A stretch of 64,000 nt of DNA from Limnomonas spitsbergensis (taxonomy: Eukaryota > Chlorophyta > Chlorophyceae > Chlamydomonadales), in contig JAYJMM010000017.1 in NCBI GenBank assembly GCA_037349105.1, forward strand, positions 1,178,001 to 1,242,000. The letters are read 5' to 3'. The position numbers and the translations under genes are program-made. The first letter of the stretch is position 1, and the number at the start of each line of letters is the position of its first letter. The notes beneath the pieces are model-generated. The model did no database searches. It was not told where the DNA came from and was given only the letters and a program-made list of their open reading frames with translations. Below, one piece after another: positions 42,400-55,840 of this stretch.

Positions 42400-42690
42400 G
42401 AACATACATAAGCATGCACATGAGACCTGGCCTGTCCATACTTCATCGTTCACATGATACATAGCATGTCCATACTTCAGCATGCACATGGTACCCGGAC
42501 TGTCCATGCTTCAGCATGCATGTGACACCTGGCCTGTCCATGCTTCAGCAAGCACATGGTACCCGGCCCGTCCATGCTTCAGCATGCACGTGACACCTGG
42601 CCTGTCCATGCTTCAGCATGCACATGACACCCGGCCTACCTGACCATGCTGAAGCATGCACTTTGTACCTGGCCTGTCCAGCGACAGGTT
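42400..42690. repeat. 34-bp satellite, inverted copies, upstream of GH5L2
   Basis: About seven degenerate units of cctgtccatgcttcagcatg with cacatggtacccgg: the reverse complement of the array at 17,030-17,995. It ends just ahead of a TATA box, as in GH5L1. Confidence 0.9.
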
Positions 42691-42702
42691 GTCCGCCGGG
42701 TG

Positions 42703-42709
42703 TATAAAA
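42703..42709 (+). promoter_or_regulatory. TATA box of GH5L2 promoter (unit 1, drives the chimera)
   Basis: TATAAAA in gtgtataaaaccgacc, matching the GH5L1 TATA context. It is 430 bp ahead of the start codon at 43,133. The leader holds the 9-bp hairpin at 42,960-42,980 and repeated gggcagctgccttccc motifs. Confidence 0.6.
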
Positions 42710-42959
42710 CCGACCAGTTGTTCTTACGCATTGAACTTTGTAGATAAACGAGCAGGCACAGTAAATTGTATCAGGAACTCCTCAAAGCAGAGGCTGCACA
42801 CCTTCTTGGGCGGGCCTTAAGAAAAGTCCGGGTGGAAAAATTCCGATACTCCTGTCTAACCTGGGCCAATCCAGGTATCCAGACGGGTTCATGGTCCCTC
42901 ATGTATGCACGCTCTCTGGAATTGGTCTTCTGGAACAAGGCCATGCTCTGAGAAGAGTT

Positions 42960-42980
42960 GTACCCACGGTTCGTGGGTAC
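42960..42980 (+). promoter_or_regulatory. conserved leader hairpin (unit 1)
   Basis: gtacccacg-gtt-cgtgggtac, identical arms to the GH5L1 leader hairpin at 16,726-16,746 with a complementary loop sequence. Confidence 0.55.
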
Positions 42981-43132
42981 CCGGAAATGATGGGCAGCTG
43001 CCTTCCCGGGGGCACCGCCCGGGGGTCTGTAGGGCAGCTGCCTTCCCCCGGCAATACCCCAGCTGTAAGAGGGACGGCATGGCTCTTGTGATTGCAAATA
43101 ATTCATCCATTTATCTCTAGCACTTTTACTCG

Positions 43133-46100
43133 ATGACGCCTTCCCGTCAAACCGTCAGCACCTTGATGGCGTTCATGCTCGTCTGCAGCTTTCAAATCCC
43201 GGTGTACGGTGGGTCGATCCATTGGAGCCATCATCATTAGAACTACAGAATTTTCAGTGTAATAACCATATGATCATATGATCAGAAGCCAGGGCGCGTG
43301 TTCTTTGATGATACCGGCCTGGAAGTTTGAAACTGAATTCACCCAATCCTACCTTAACCGGTACCCAAACCCATGGTACCACGATATGGTCTTTGGAGCC
43401 TTCATATCATACCACATCAGCAATTTGATAAGATATGATATTAGCTTCTCCATGCATGAGCATGGGTATGGTGAATTGTAATGGGTTGGGAATGGCTCTT
43501 TTGGCCATGCAAACCGTTCTGCGCCATCACGGGCCTAGTTGTTGGAAGCTTGTGCAGCACGTACAACATTTACCATGTAGCATGTGGATGCATGTTTTTT
43601 GGTGACTCTTGGGTTCCTTCCTTGTTGTCCTACATGCCTGACCCAAGGCCAATCAGATGTGCTCGGTGCTCCGTCCGCCTGTGACTTGCCGCTATGCATG
43701 CAAGGAAGTGATGATGCCGTCCCAGTTGTTTGTCCCACTGCCAATTTGGGGCTTAGATTGCAGCATCAGATACTTTCTTAACTTCACTTTTGATCTTGTA
43801 TCATTCGCTTAAGTTTCTCAGCTTTTCAGTCTTCTCTTTGTCTCCCAGCCCGCTCTGCTTGGCCCTTTCGAAACAACTCTAGGGTGGTTGCGTGAACGAT
43901 GTAACTACTTGCTATGCAAATATCCCCAACCGTTTACAGCGTTCTTATAATTCCCAAACTCATCCTAGCAGTTCCTTGTGTATGTCTTATTCTGTTGCAG
44001 GCTCTGGTGCAGGCTCTAATGCTGGCGTTGTCGACCAAACTGGTGCGCATGGTTACATTTCTAGTATGGCTATTGAAAGGGGGCATGGCTGGCCAGAAGG
44101 GGGGATGTATGTGAGACGAGTAAGGCCATGCCAGGGGCAAGTGTGACCAGCATGGGCACATGTGCTGCCAGTTTTTGAACTCTCATATTTCAGCAGAGCC
44201 AATCTACCAGCAGCAAAAAAAAATCAGGTCACACATCACCACCACCTTCTCACTCTTCTGTCCAAACTACCACCTCATACGCCTCAGATTCCGCCCTGCC
44301 ACCTTCACATCCTGAGGTTGTACGCTCCTCCTGCACCTGAAGTACCGTCTTGCCCCACCTTCCCCCTCACGTTCCACACTTCCATACTTCTACCTCCTTC
44401 CTGCACCTCAGGTACCACCTTCCTGTACAACGAGCTCTTGAGCCGCCATCCCAACATCCGCGGGCAGACCCTGCAGGGCGGCCGCCGCCAGCATCGCCTC
44501 AACGGGGCAAAAGAGCCGCAGTATTTTAACCGGCTGCCCCTGGGGAGCACCCGACAATACCTCAAAGCGTTTGAGAGATCACTGTGAGTTGAAGGGAAAG
44601 GGTGGCAGGACCGGCAGTTACGGGATGCAATTAAACCAAAAGCACGGGCATGATTAGGGACTGTCAAGAGTTCTTCAGCAGGCTGCCCTCGGGGAGCAGC
44701 CAAAAAAAACTCAGAGCTTTTAAGGGATCTCTGTGAGTTGAAGGGTGAGGGCTGTTGAAGCGGGATGGAATGGATCCAAAGGCTGGACCATCATTTGGGA
44801 CGGCAGGATGAGCCAGGGTGCTTAAGCATGGGCTGCCCTTGGGGAGCAGCAGGTAGCGCGTCAGAGTATTTAGATATCACTGTGAGCATGTGAAAGGGGA
44901 CGGGCCGCTGATGAGTGACCCTTGAAGCATGGTTATATTTAATTTAATTAATTTAAACTAGGGATAATTATCCATTTATAGGCATTCTAGGCATTATGAT
45001 ACATTTTATTTAATTATTTTAAACTAGGCAGGATTATAGGATGAGGGGGGTCCATGCCTTGCCCGCCTTACCTGCATACCTGTAGTGATCACAGGTGCAT
45101 CACCTGTGATCACTACAGGTATAATGGGGTGTGGCCCTGGTAGACACTTTCCATACCCGAATGACCATTCCAGCCTTGCCAGCATCACCTGCATCCCCTG
45201 GAGTCCTGTCCAGCCTATGCTTCATCCTTGGGGATCAGCTCGTCATGCTCTCCATTCCGTAGCCTCGGATCAGGTGCCTCATAGGTGGTACTCAGGTGCT
45301 CTCTTGCTTCATCTTGCAAGGACTGCGGATTTGAAACCCTCCTAATAAATTGAGAATAGCATGAAAGGTTTATCTACATCCCAATGCTCTCAGACTGGGT
45401 AATTAGGCTGAACACACTAGCAAGGACCCCAAAAACTTACAAATTTCTTGAGCTTTTCGTCAAAACTGCAGCACTGACCTCCTGACCCAGCTGGGTGCAG
45501 CCATTCAAGTGTTGATGCTTCTCTATTCGCATTCGACTACTGTTGGCAGGCCGCCAGGCAGCCAGCACTGGGCAGGTGCTGGTCAAACATGAACCAGCCG
45601 CCGTCCGGTGGGACATCGTGCGGGGCTAGATGCACCAGGCCCCTATGGCTGCAGGTTGTTGCAGCTGAATTGTAGCTGAAGTACCGGTTTCGTGACTCAA
45701 ACATGAACCAGCCGCCGGCCGGTGGGCCCACCCGCAGGGCTAGATGCACCAGGCCCCTGTGGCTGCAGGCTGTGATGCAGCTGAATTGTAGCTGAAGTAC
45801 CGGTTACGTGAGTCAAGCGGTGTTGCGACCCCCTCTTCCCATCCAGAGACGGCGCCCTCAACGCCTCTCAGACCACGTACCTGGATGGGACCCCGGACTA
45901 CATGCACATCCCCTCGGCGGCGTGTCGCATCTCGGCTGCAATTCCGCAGGCGCGCATCGTGGTGCTACTGCGGGACCCCGTGGCCCGCGCCCTCTCACAC
46001 TGGAACATGGTGCGAGAGGTCGGCCGCTTTGAAATCAAGGACTTTGAAGCAGAGGCGAGTGAGGGGGATAGGTGCCTTAAGGGGGGGGATTCTGGGGAGG

Positions 46101-49100
46101 GGGATAGAGGCGGATGAGGGGGGCAGGCGCCCTCCCGCACTGGAACATGGAGCGAGAGTTTGGCTGCTTTGAAATCAAGGACCTTGAAGCAGAGGTGCGG
46201 GGGAGAGGTGCCTTGAGAGGGAAGGGTGACGGGGATAGAGGCCAGTGAGGGAGACAGGCGGGTGAAAGGGAGAGGCGAGTGAGCGGGAGGCGCTCTAGAG
46301 GCACACTTCAACATGGTGGGAGAGGTTGGCCGCTTTGAACTCGAGGACTTGGACGCCAAGGCAAACGAGCTGCCTGGAGGAGAGGCGAGCTAGGGCGACT
46401 GGAAGCGAGGTTGCCCTGGAGGAGAGATGACTGGGCAAGGGGTGTGTATGAGGGGAGAGGCGCCTTGGGGAAAGAGGAGGCGGGTGAGGGGGAGGCGCAT
46501 GCTGGCACTATAGTCGGGTGCGAGAGGTCGGACGCTTTAAAATCAAGGGCTTTGAAGCAGAGGCGAGTGAGGGGGAGAGGTGCCTTAAGGGGGGCAGGCG
46601 GGTGAGAGGGAGTGAGGCGAGTGAGGGAGAGGCGAGTGAGGAAGGGCCTGTTTGAACGTGAGAGGGGCGCGCCCGTAGGAAAGGCGAACGAGGGAGGGAG
46701 TCCCACAGAGGGGCTCCTCCCCCGCCCCCCCACCTGACCCCCCTTGTTCCCTGACTCTGTCCCTTCCTCCAGTTTGACCCTCCTGAGGTCACTGTGGCCT
46801 CTCTGTTTCGTGTTTGGTCCGTGTTCCCCCCTTGTCCCCATCCCTCCTGCACCCCTGACCCTCGGGTTCACCTGGTCCCTCCTTTTGTGGTCACTAAAGG
46901 TCTTTTGGGGTGTGGCCCTTGTTGACCCTTTCCATACCCGCATGACCAGAATGACCCATTTCCCGCCCGATGACACCTTTTGTCTACCCTCGGAGCGCAT
47001 ACTTCATGTTAATCGCCCGCTCCTGCTAAGTTGCGTGATGACTAGTTGTCCATGGGGGAGAATCAAATGGAAAGACTTCAATACGTGGGGGGGGGTCATG
47101 GGGGGGTCAATGAAAATACCTCTCCTGCTTTGCTGCGCTATAGCAACTGTTTTATGGGGGGATAACAGTAGTAAAAATGAAAAGGTTTCAGAATGGGAAC
47201 AATAATTGGGAGCATGCCTTAAGCTTCCGCTCTTTCTCTGAATTGGAATACCGTCAAACCCTCTGGTCAAACCGGTCATCTGGAGTATAATTCATACACT
47301 GTACCGGTAAACTGCAAAATCAAATTATGCCGATATGTTTAGTACCGGTATATTAAGTTTTGAGGCGTGGGAATGGCGTGGGCCACAAACCCAGTTTGCT
47401 TCCGGCTCATGCCTTGCTGATCCAAGCTGACAGTCCATCACCTGACCCTGGTGGGGTGTCTTTAATCCACGCCTCAGGGCGTTTCGTTATTTATTCTTTT
47501 ACCGCATTTATTTTTTGTTTGTGCAGGTAGCAGAGGAGATACATCGGCTGCGTGAGAGCCGATGCTCCTTCGAGGCCCATCAGCCGCCAGGGCAGCGGCA
47601 GCTGAAATCGAAGAATGATTTTGGGACTCATACGAAGGTTTATGTTGGGATCCCGACGCCCAAAGGGGAGGGGGGTGTCGGCATGCCCGATGGGCCTTCA
47701 GAGGAGCGTGGTGATGAGCTTAGGGCCGGCCGTGTCGGGGGGAACAGCGGCTTTGAGGGTTTCGGAGGCAGCAGACATGGTGGCGGGGGCGGAGCAGGCC
47801 AGGTTTGGGTTAGTGGGGATAGACTTGGTGGCGGGAGTGTGGCGGGCGAGGTGTCAAGCGGCGGGGACGGACATGTGTCATCCCAAGGAAAAGGTCCAAA
47901 GCACGAGCAGCCTGACCTCGGGCGCGGCATTTCGTCTGTGACCTTGTCCGACCCCCGTGCCTCGTCCGGGGACGTGCGGTGGTCCCGGTCAAAGGGCATG
48001 AGCAGCTGGAACGATTGCTTCCGCTGTGACTTCATCGGCTGCGGCTCCTATGTGGGGCCCGACACGCTCACAGTGGAGGTGAGACAAAAATGTCACTGTT
48101 TATGTCAGGGTGCTTAAGCTGAAATTTGTGTGCATTACGGCCTGCGGCTGTGGGGGCCTGGTGCAGCATGCCCTGCTGCTGCTTGGGCCACTGATTGTCG
48201 GTCGGTCAGATTCTGCTCCTTCCCATCAGCCCAGCCCGGCTGCAAGAACACAAACTAGGGGTCAGGAGAGCGTATTTGTAGCTCCAGGAGGAAACTTGCG
48301 GTGGTTGCTAGATATTTTGATACGGTACCCTGTTACCCTGATATCCTGATATCCTAATATCTTGACCCTCTCGGTATTTGAGGTGGTCCCTCTTCTGCAA
48401 CATACAGACAGAAAGAGGGGAGGGAGACTGTGAGCCACAGGGGCGCGAGGTGATATCCTCACCATCTTCCAGCCGGGCCCCTTCTGTCTGGTGGATTGTT
48501 GATCCTCTTGCTGCTGCTGAACCGCCTGTGTTGGCTGATTGCGCCCATGCGCCCTGCATCTGTGCCCCGTTTCTACCAGGCGTCCACACTTGTGTTGCCG
48601 TTTATACCAACATGGAGGCCCGCCTGTCCGCCTGTGGGCCGCGCAGGCAATGAAGCGTTTGAAGGGTCGCCTCCCTGCTGGCTCTTGCAAGTTCGTACAT
48701 CCGAGGTAGGGTCATCACCTGAGAGGTATGTCCAGACTCCCTTAGTCTGGAATACCGTGACACCAGTACTGCAAAATGTTCATCCGAGGTAGGGTCATCA
48801 CCTGAGAGGTATGTCCAGACTCCCTTAGTCTGGAATACCGTTACACCAGTACTGCAAAATGTACATCCGAGGTAGGGTCATCACCTGAGAGGTATGTCCA
48901 GACTCCCTTAGTCTGGAATACAGTGACACCAGTACTGCAAAATGTACATCCGAGGTAGGGTCATCACCTGAGAGGTATGTCCAGACTCCCTTAGTCTGGA
49001 ATACCGTGACACCAGTACTGCAAAATATACATCTGAGGTAGGGTCATCACCTGAGAGGTATGTCCAGACTCCCTTAGTCTGGAATACCGTGACACCAGTA

Positions 49101-51841
49101 CTGCAAAATATACATCTGAGGTAGGGTCATCACCTGAGAGGTATGTCCAGACTCCCTTAGTCTGGAATACCGTTACACCAGTACTGCAAAATGTATATCC
49201 GAGGTAGGGTTATCACGTGAGAGATCCGAGGTAGGGATTCGAGGTATGGATTCGAGGTAGAGATCCGGGGTAAGGTCCTCACCTGAGCAGTGGATAGTAG
49301 ATGGAGACTGCTGGGTAATTTATGATGGATCATGGAGGGCAAGGAATGAAATAGTGGATGGAAGATACCCGTCCCCATACCTTTATACGCTACATGTAAT
49401 TAATCAAGGCAATACTAGTTCCTGACTTCCTGTACTGAGTGGATCATGGATCAAGGGGCTCCATTTAGCTATGGCGCCATGCACATAGGTCAGAGTTAGG
49501 CTAGGGGACCACTCCCCTCTCCCCCAGCACCGCTCATCTAGGGCCACTATTTTAAATTGACCCGATTTGGGCGGCCCCGCCCAAAGAATAAAGGGCGCAT
49601 AGTGCCTCTAGCTGCTGGGACCCCAAATTGAGCTGCGCAGCGGGATCAGCGACGGTACAATTACTACGGTCTGCCTGGACCCATGTTTTCTCCCTCACCA
49701 GATACACCCCTCACTCACCACCACTCACCACTCATCTGAGGCATTGACACACACATGCACATAAATACCAATTTCAATGTGATGATGACTCGTAAGGGAG
49801 CAAGGAAATCAAGTGGACACTGGACACAGGAGTGACAGGACACACCATTTTCACTCGACCATTTGTTTGTAGGGGCGGGCAACGAAACATACAAACCCCG
49901 ATAAACTGCGACAATCTAAGAAAATATGAACTCCGATGACATTGGTCTTTAATCATAGCACCTTGCATGTTGACCCACATCCATTTGCACGTGCAGCGTT
50001 TACAGGATCATTGAGATGTATGCATACCACTCAAGCAAAAACACTTGAAAGACCACCACGCACCCATCAACACTCACCCACCACCACTCAATCACCACCT
50101 CTCACCCACCACCACTCACCCACTACCACCCACCCACCACCACTCACCCACTACCACTCACCCACCACCACTCACCCACCACCACTCACCCTCTGAGTTG
50201 ACCCGTATCCATCTGTGAGCGCAGCTTCCTTCACTCTTCCCTGTCAACGCAGCGTTTACGGAGTTGTGAAAAGGGGGCTGTATGTGTACCAGCTGGAGTG
50301 GTGGCTGAGGCATTTCAACCCGGACCAGATGCTGGTCATCAACCATGAGGAGGTATGCAGGAGAGGGCAAGTTTGCAGGGGTTTTTTGCCGTGTTTAGGG
50401 TTCAGTTCGTCAGTAACCTGACGTATGTTTTTGCTCCCTGTGACCGCAGCTGATGGCAGCGCCTGAGAAGGTGCTGGGTCAGGTGGTGTCCTTTCTTGGC
50501 CAGGATCCAGGTCGACTCACTCAGCCAGCCAAGGTGAGTCAGGGTGGGCCTGATGTGGACTGGGGGGTGATGCAGCTGTGCAATCGGTTGGACCTAGGCG
50601 TTGAGAAAATGGGTGTCCTTCCTTGGCCAGGCTTTAGGTCGACTCAGCTAGCTATGGCTAAGTAGGGCAGGGCCAGGGTCATCAGGGGATGGTGGGTGGC
50701 AGCCAGTAGGAGGACGCAGGTCTCGTGAGGTATGGGAGTGAAGGCTGAGTAGGTATTGGGATAAATGGGGTGTCCTTCACTCCTTCCTTGGTCAGGGGCA
50801 AGCAGGGAAGGGCAGGGTTCATTAGGGGGAGGGTGGGGGGGGGCAGGAGGACTCAGGTATTGTGAGGGATGGGAGATAAGTCTGAGTAGGTGTTGAGTCA
50901 AGGGGTGTCCATCTTTGGTCTTTGGGATCCATGTGTGCTCTCTGTTCCAGTCGAGGTGGGGTAGGGGCAGGGTCAGGGGCAGGGATCGTTAGGTGCATTT
51001 ATCAAGTGCATACTTCCATACTGCTGGGGCACAAATCTGAAGCTGCAACCGCGTAGGAGGTATTGCCACCCTGAGTTTTGTTGTTTACCGTAGTCACGGA
51101 CGTACTTCGTTATTTTGATCGTTATTCAAGGAACAACGAAATCAGTCGTGAAATGTTTTTGACTGGAATTTTTCATGTGAAGGGGCAACGAATTAAAAAA
51201 ATCGCCAAAACTGCGACTTTTTAAGCAACAAAGAAATTCGAAAATAACGAAACACGTCCGTGACTACGGTATCATGCATTGGGGCATGACGGAGGGTTCG
51301 TTACTGGCCTGGCTTAAATTTGTTACGCTCTTCTGTTCCAAAGATTATGTATCGAATTTGTTGTGATGCTCTTTATATGGTATGTGATGCTTTTTGGGAC
51401 TGTAAAAACGCCACGGAAAATTCTCCTCGCAGTACTCGCAGGCTGATGCAAACCAAGGGATGACCACAGGCCACTGGTGGAGCCCAGCCGCCCCAGCCGA
51501 CCACCTCTTGAGGGTGTATAGTCCATTAACCTCACTTTCGGGACGAATCTCGGCAACAAATCTCTCGGCAAAGCTTCGAGATTCTGGCTGCTGCTTTCTC
51601 GCAGGCCGCCGCAAAGCGAGGGACCACGATGGGCCCTGAGGGTGCTCAGTGGACCTCCTCCGAGGGTGGTTGGTCCATCCCCCTGACCAACGGAACCAAG
51701 GCGCGGTACAGATCCACAATGCAGGACTTGTACCGCTTCTATGGGCATGCCAACGAGGAACTGTACCGCCTGATGGCGGCCCTGGGGCCTGCCTCAGGGT
51801 GGACAGGGAGGTTCCCAACACCTTCGGAAAACAGTGCATGA
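43133..51841 (+). CDS. chimeric gene: GH5L2 signal peptide and linker fused to sulfotransferase exons 2-last
   Basis: Predicted exons: 43133-43208 (signal peptide, [18 protein letters not shown]...), 44001-44042 (linker [14 protein letters not shown]), then 44412-44583, 45847-46054, 47527-48078, 50253-50352, 50450-50533 and 51605-51841, the unit-2 copies of ST exons. The donor after the linker is phase 1 and the ST exon 2 acceptor is phase 1, so the fusion reads ...VDQT-G-TTFLYNELL in frame. The joining intron (44043-44411, 369 bp) contains the duplication breakpoint. The chimera keeps the ST 3'-phosphate-binding motif but replaces residues up to Ala77, so the Lys of the PAPS loop (QKAGTT) becomes a Gln-Thr-Gly context and activity may be lost. 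The unresolved exon between 48078 and 50253 is as in ST1. The promoter, TATA box and leader come from GH5L2. Expression is not shown. Confidence 0.6.
45076..45122. repeat. 22-bp palindrome (unit 2)
   Basis: Unchanged copy of the palindrome at 27,863-27,909. Confidence 0.95.
48699..49203 (+). repeat. 83-bp minisatellite (unit 2)
   Basis: Same six units as at 31,486-31,990, with no copy-number change. Confidence 0.95.
51088..51269. mobile_element. Tc1/mariner-type MITE (unit 2)
   Basis: Copy of 33,875-34,056 with the same TA flanks. Confidence 0.85.
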
Positions 51842-52853
51842 GAAGCCGACAGCCAAACGTTATTTTTGTGAACCTAGGGGAGCTGGTTGCTGTGCGTTGA
51901 AGCATGACAGGGTAAAAATGTATTGAGAACAAGTCAATGACGTTACACGGCGCCTAACTAAAGAGTTGGGAGGAGAACAAGTAATGAGGGAAATGTGTTG
52001 GCACTGTCGCGGTTGGTTTGGGAGTTGCTGTGATTATGGCTGTCGCTACTTCCGTTTTTCTTGAGATGGGGGCAGGGCTGAACAAGAAAGATGGGGGCGG
52101 CTGGGCAGGGGTGCAGGCCTGCTGGAAGAAAAGGTCTGGGAATTGCACGCGATCAACCATACCGTAAAATGGGTTTGACTCTGCGTTTAATTACCGGTAA
52201 TTATTTGTTGAGGTGTGCAGAGTGGTGCGCGAAAATATACCGTAATTAACCTCGTAAGTAACAACTATTTTCAGGGGATGTGCAGAGTACGTATTCCAGC
52301 CAGCACAAAATTTTGTTATCAACAGGGTTGCGCGAATTGGGGCGCAGACCCTATCCCGTTTTACGTTACATAAGCTGTTTTAAATTCCATACGGAGTACT
52401 GAAGGCAGTGTTTTTCTTCCTATTTTAGGAATGCCGCCCCACAACCGCCGGATGCCCGATTGGGACGAAACCTGGACCAGCCTACGACTAGTGGCCAAAG
52501 CAGCTAGGCTGACCACAAAGGGGGCCTCCGGCCAACGGCCGGGGTACAGCTGTAATGGAGCTGAGTCACGAAAAAAGAAGGACTGACTGGAAGCATGTTG
52601 ACGTGGTTTGTACACAAGGGTACGGTTATAAAGCCAAGCAGGGTTCTTGAGGGGCGAGGAGGTGCTGGGTGTGGGAAGGGGCGGTGGGATGCGCGGTTGA
52701 AATAGGGGTGAGGGGTGCATGAGGGGAGGAGCGAAGATTGTCGAGGGAGGTGTGTCAGGTACCGTACTCGGCTGGGGTCTGTAACAACCGGAGTGCCTAC
52801 GATGGAGTTGAGGAGTGGGTGGGGTGGGGTGAGGACTGGGAAAGAGGCTTGAA

Positions 52854-53283
52854 CTAGAGCCGCAAGGTAGATGGCTTGGCCGAGATTATGGCCGATGCCT
52901 GTCAGGTCCTCCCTCGAGGCACCACGCAAGACATCCTCGGAAAACAAGCCGTTCATTACTAGTGGCTGCAGCGAGGCGCCGAGGCGCCGTCGGGGAAGTG
53001 TGGCGTAGGACCAAGCAGCTCTCTCACCACGGAGTCCATTTCTGCAAGTTGCATGGTAGGAATGAGCAAGTGAGAAGGTTTCTAATCTGTGGGAACCAGG
53101 GAGCTGCAGGGCTTGAAAAATTCTGAGGACCATGCAGAGGAAGGACCTTGGAAAGGCCAGCCGCAATTGCGAGTTAGTCGACGCTACGGGTTCGTAGTTT
53201 CCAAAAAGCACAAGACAAGACGGGGAATCAATAGCAGTCTCCTGGGGGAAAAAGCAAGCAACGAAAGCACATGCAAAATTCAA
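52854..53283 (-). CDS. hypothetical ORF with SAM-like segment (unit 2)
   Basis: Same protein as at 35,641-36,070; no amino-acid difference seen. The base change at 53,293 lies just outside. Confidence 0.35.
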
Positions 53284-53551
53284 CTAATATCTTAAGACAC
53301 CATCCCACCTGGGGCCTTGTGGATCCACTGGAGGTGAAGGTCAGGACTCAGACTCAGCCGCCCAGGGGCAGGGGTTGCCCCTTCTTTATTGTGAAAGCTT
53401 TCGAGGCAAGGGGGTTATTTATGCATCACAAGCTTCAGGTTAATAGGAAGAGTTTGGGATTCATTGCAAGTGAAAGGAAGAAAGAAAACGCCTGAGCGTG
53501 TCTTGTAGGGTTCACCCGCTGTGGCGGCATTAGTTATGCGAGCATCTTCAC

Positions 53552-55019
53552 ATGCCTGCATGCCTGTTAAGCGCGGTGCAAGCGCTTTATGCTGGTGCAG
53601 TTTACACGCTCACTGACGGCCACAAGCGCACTGGTCCTGTGCCTTGCACCAGAGGCATCAAGCAGGGCTGCCCCCTGAGCCCCCTGCTCTTTAGCCTTTA
53701 CCTCAGTGACCTGCCGGCCATGCTCGCAGCCAAGTGCCCGGCAGAGGGCATTGAGATGCAGGTGGGGCGACAGCTACGCTGCCTGCTGTATGCGGATGAC
53801 CTCTCCTTGCTAGCCCGCACCCCAGCAGGGCTGCAACGCATGCTTGATGCCTTGCATGAATATGCGGCACATAAACAGCTTCAGGTGAATGTCAGTAAGA
53901 CAGAGGTCAAGGAGTTTGGCAGCCGCTTAGCAGCGCAACGCCGACAGCCAGCCCATATTTGCCGTTCCGGCCCTGACCGTGCCGTGTTGAAGCGCGTCCA
54001 TGAATTCAAGTTCTTGGGCATCACTCAGCACGAAAGCGGCGGCATGAAGAGGGCCATGGAGGGTAGAGAGGCGCCTTTGGCTGCCCGCTGCACCGTGTTC
54101 GCCGCATGGCAGCCAAGGTGGGCCTAAGGCGCCATCTTCCAACCCGCATCAGGTTGGTAGCTGTGTACGCAGCGCATGCGGCCAACTACGGCGACGTGGT
54201 GTGGGCCACCAGCCACCTTCGGCCGCGGCAATGTCTCTCCAGCAAAATGCAGTCCAGCCTGCTTCAGCACCTACGCCAGGCTGCGGGGCTACCTGCATCA
54301 CTGTGGACCCATATCCTCCGCTTCTACAATGCAGCGGTGGCACCGGCGGCACAGCAATACAGCCCTCTCATGGCTCAAGCCATGGCAGCAGATATGCAGC
54401 TTGCAATCAGCCAGGGCACTGGCTGCTGCACCTGGTGCTCTGATCTGCTGGGTGCATTAGAGGAGCTGGAGCGGGGGCAGCCACCCCCACCTTACGAGAG
54501 CCAGCAGCTGCCCTACAGCGCCCACCTGTCACAGAGGTGTTGGCACTAGTTGACGCAGCCTACGAGCAAGCACGGCTGGATGCAAGCGGCGGTGGGGACC
54601 CCAGGGACCCTACCACCGAGCACAGATCTGCGGCGACCTACCGCACCTGATTCCAGTCCACGGCGAGTGCCGTGCTGGAACAAGCCAAGAGCCGCACTAG
54701 CCAGAGGGAGTATGCTTGTGTGCGCATAAATTTGCGACTGCGGCTCGGCGGGATCAACACTGCTGATACCAGAGGACGGCGCAACGGTCAGCAGCGAGAG
54801 GCACGCTGCTGCCAGCGGTGTTGGGCACGGGGGGATAGCGAGCAGGTGGAGGATGCGCTACATGTGTGCTTCCAGTGCCCTAGTGTCAGGGAGCAGTTAC
54901 GGGAGCGGTGGTGGGCAGGTCCTCCGGGCGCTGCCACTAACTTCCACCAGTTGTACCAGGCTGAGCAGGGGTGGGATGCACTTGCTTTTGTGGATTGTGC
55001 TGTGGGCATTGTTGAGGGT
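53552..55019 (+). pseudogene. 5'-truncated LINE-type retrotransposon (unit 2)
   Basis: Copy of 36,339-37,806 with the same frameshifts, so it was dead before the duplication. Confidence 0.85.
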
Positions 55020-55840
55020 TAGTCTTTATGAGGCGCCGGTGTCCTTTGCCTTTCCGGCCTTCTCTTTTGGTCATTTTTTGTTGTTGTTGTTGTTATTGTT
55101 TGCCCCCTTTTTCGCTTCTTCTCTTCTCCTTTTTCATCAGTGGGGCGCCCTTGCGGCCACTCATGGGTGGGATACGCTTGCTTTTGTGGACTTTTCTTTT
55201 CTTAGAGGCTTTGTTGAGGGCTGGTCTCTATTGGAACTCAGGTGTTGGACTTGGTCTTCATTGCCTTCCCGGCCTCTCCTTTAGTTCGTTCCTTTCCCCC
55301 TCTCTTCCTTTTAGTTCCTTCTTTACTCCCTTTTGAACAGTTGGACGCCCACGAGGCCGAGCTTTGAGCGGGCCCAGAGGTGTAACGTTATTCACCCGCT
55401 GGCCCCGACCGAAATCGGGTTAATGACCGAGTCTCCCAGGCCGACGTTCACACCCTGCCCAGGCCCGGCGCCAGACCGAGGCCCCACCTGCTTACGATGG
55501 AGTTGCGGGGTGGTTGAACGGTGGTTGAGGACTGGGAGGGGAGCTTGAACTAGAGCCTTGGACTTGGTGGTGTGGATATGCTGGACAGACCCCGCAGTGT
55601 AACTTAGGTAACGAAATGAGCTGAAAGGATGGAGCGAGAGAGATCAGGGAAGTGTCATCGGCGAGGTGGGTGCTACAAATTCCTGCCAACCCTGCCACGA
55701 GTCCACGACCTCTGATGCATGACTCTGGTACGGTCTGTTAAATAAAGCATGCAACCTGCTTTGCAGGCCGTGATGCACTGATTGCACTCCCTACCGAGTA
55801 AAAAATCGGAATTTAAGGAAGAGAGCGGGGTCAATTTCAA

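Larger units (their letters stand above)
26964..44176 (+). repeat. tandem duplication unit 1 (17,213 bp)
   Basis: Every base from here reappears 17,213-17,214 bp downstream. The left edge lies in ST intron 1; the right edge lies in intron 2 of the GH5L2 copy that starts at 43,133. Left flank ...gatagacact|gaactctc and junction ...gccagttttt|gaactctc share one base (t), so the breakpoints have no long homology. Confidence 0.97.

Noticed and set aside
43209..43784. Small frames (MHEHGYGEL..., [10 protein letters not shown]...) conserved between GH5L1 and GH5L2 intron 1
   Set aside because: The corresponding minus-strand copy has indels that change frame; the signal exon joins the linker exon directly in phase 1, so this is conserved intron.
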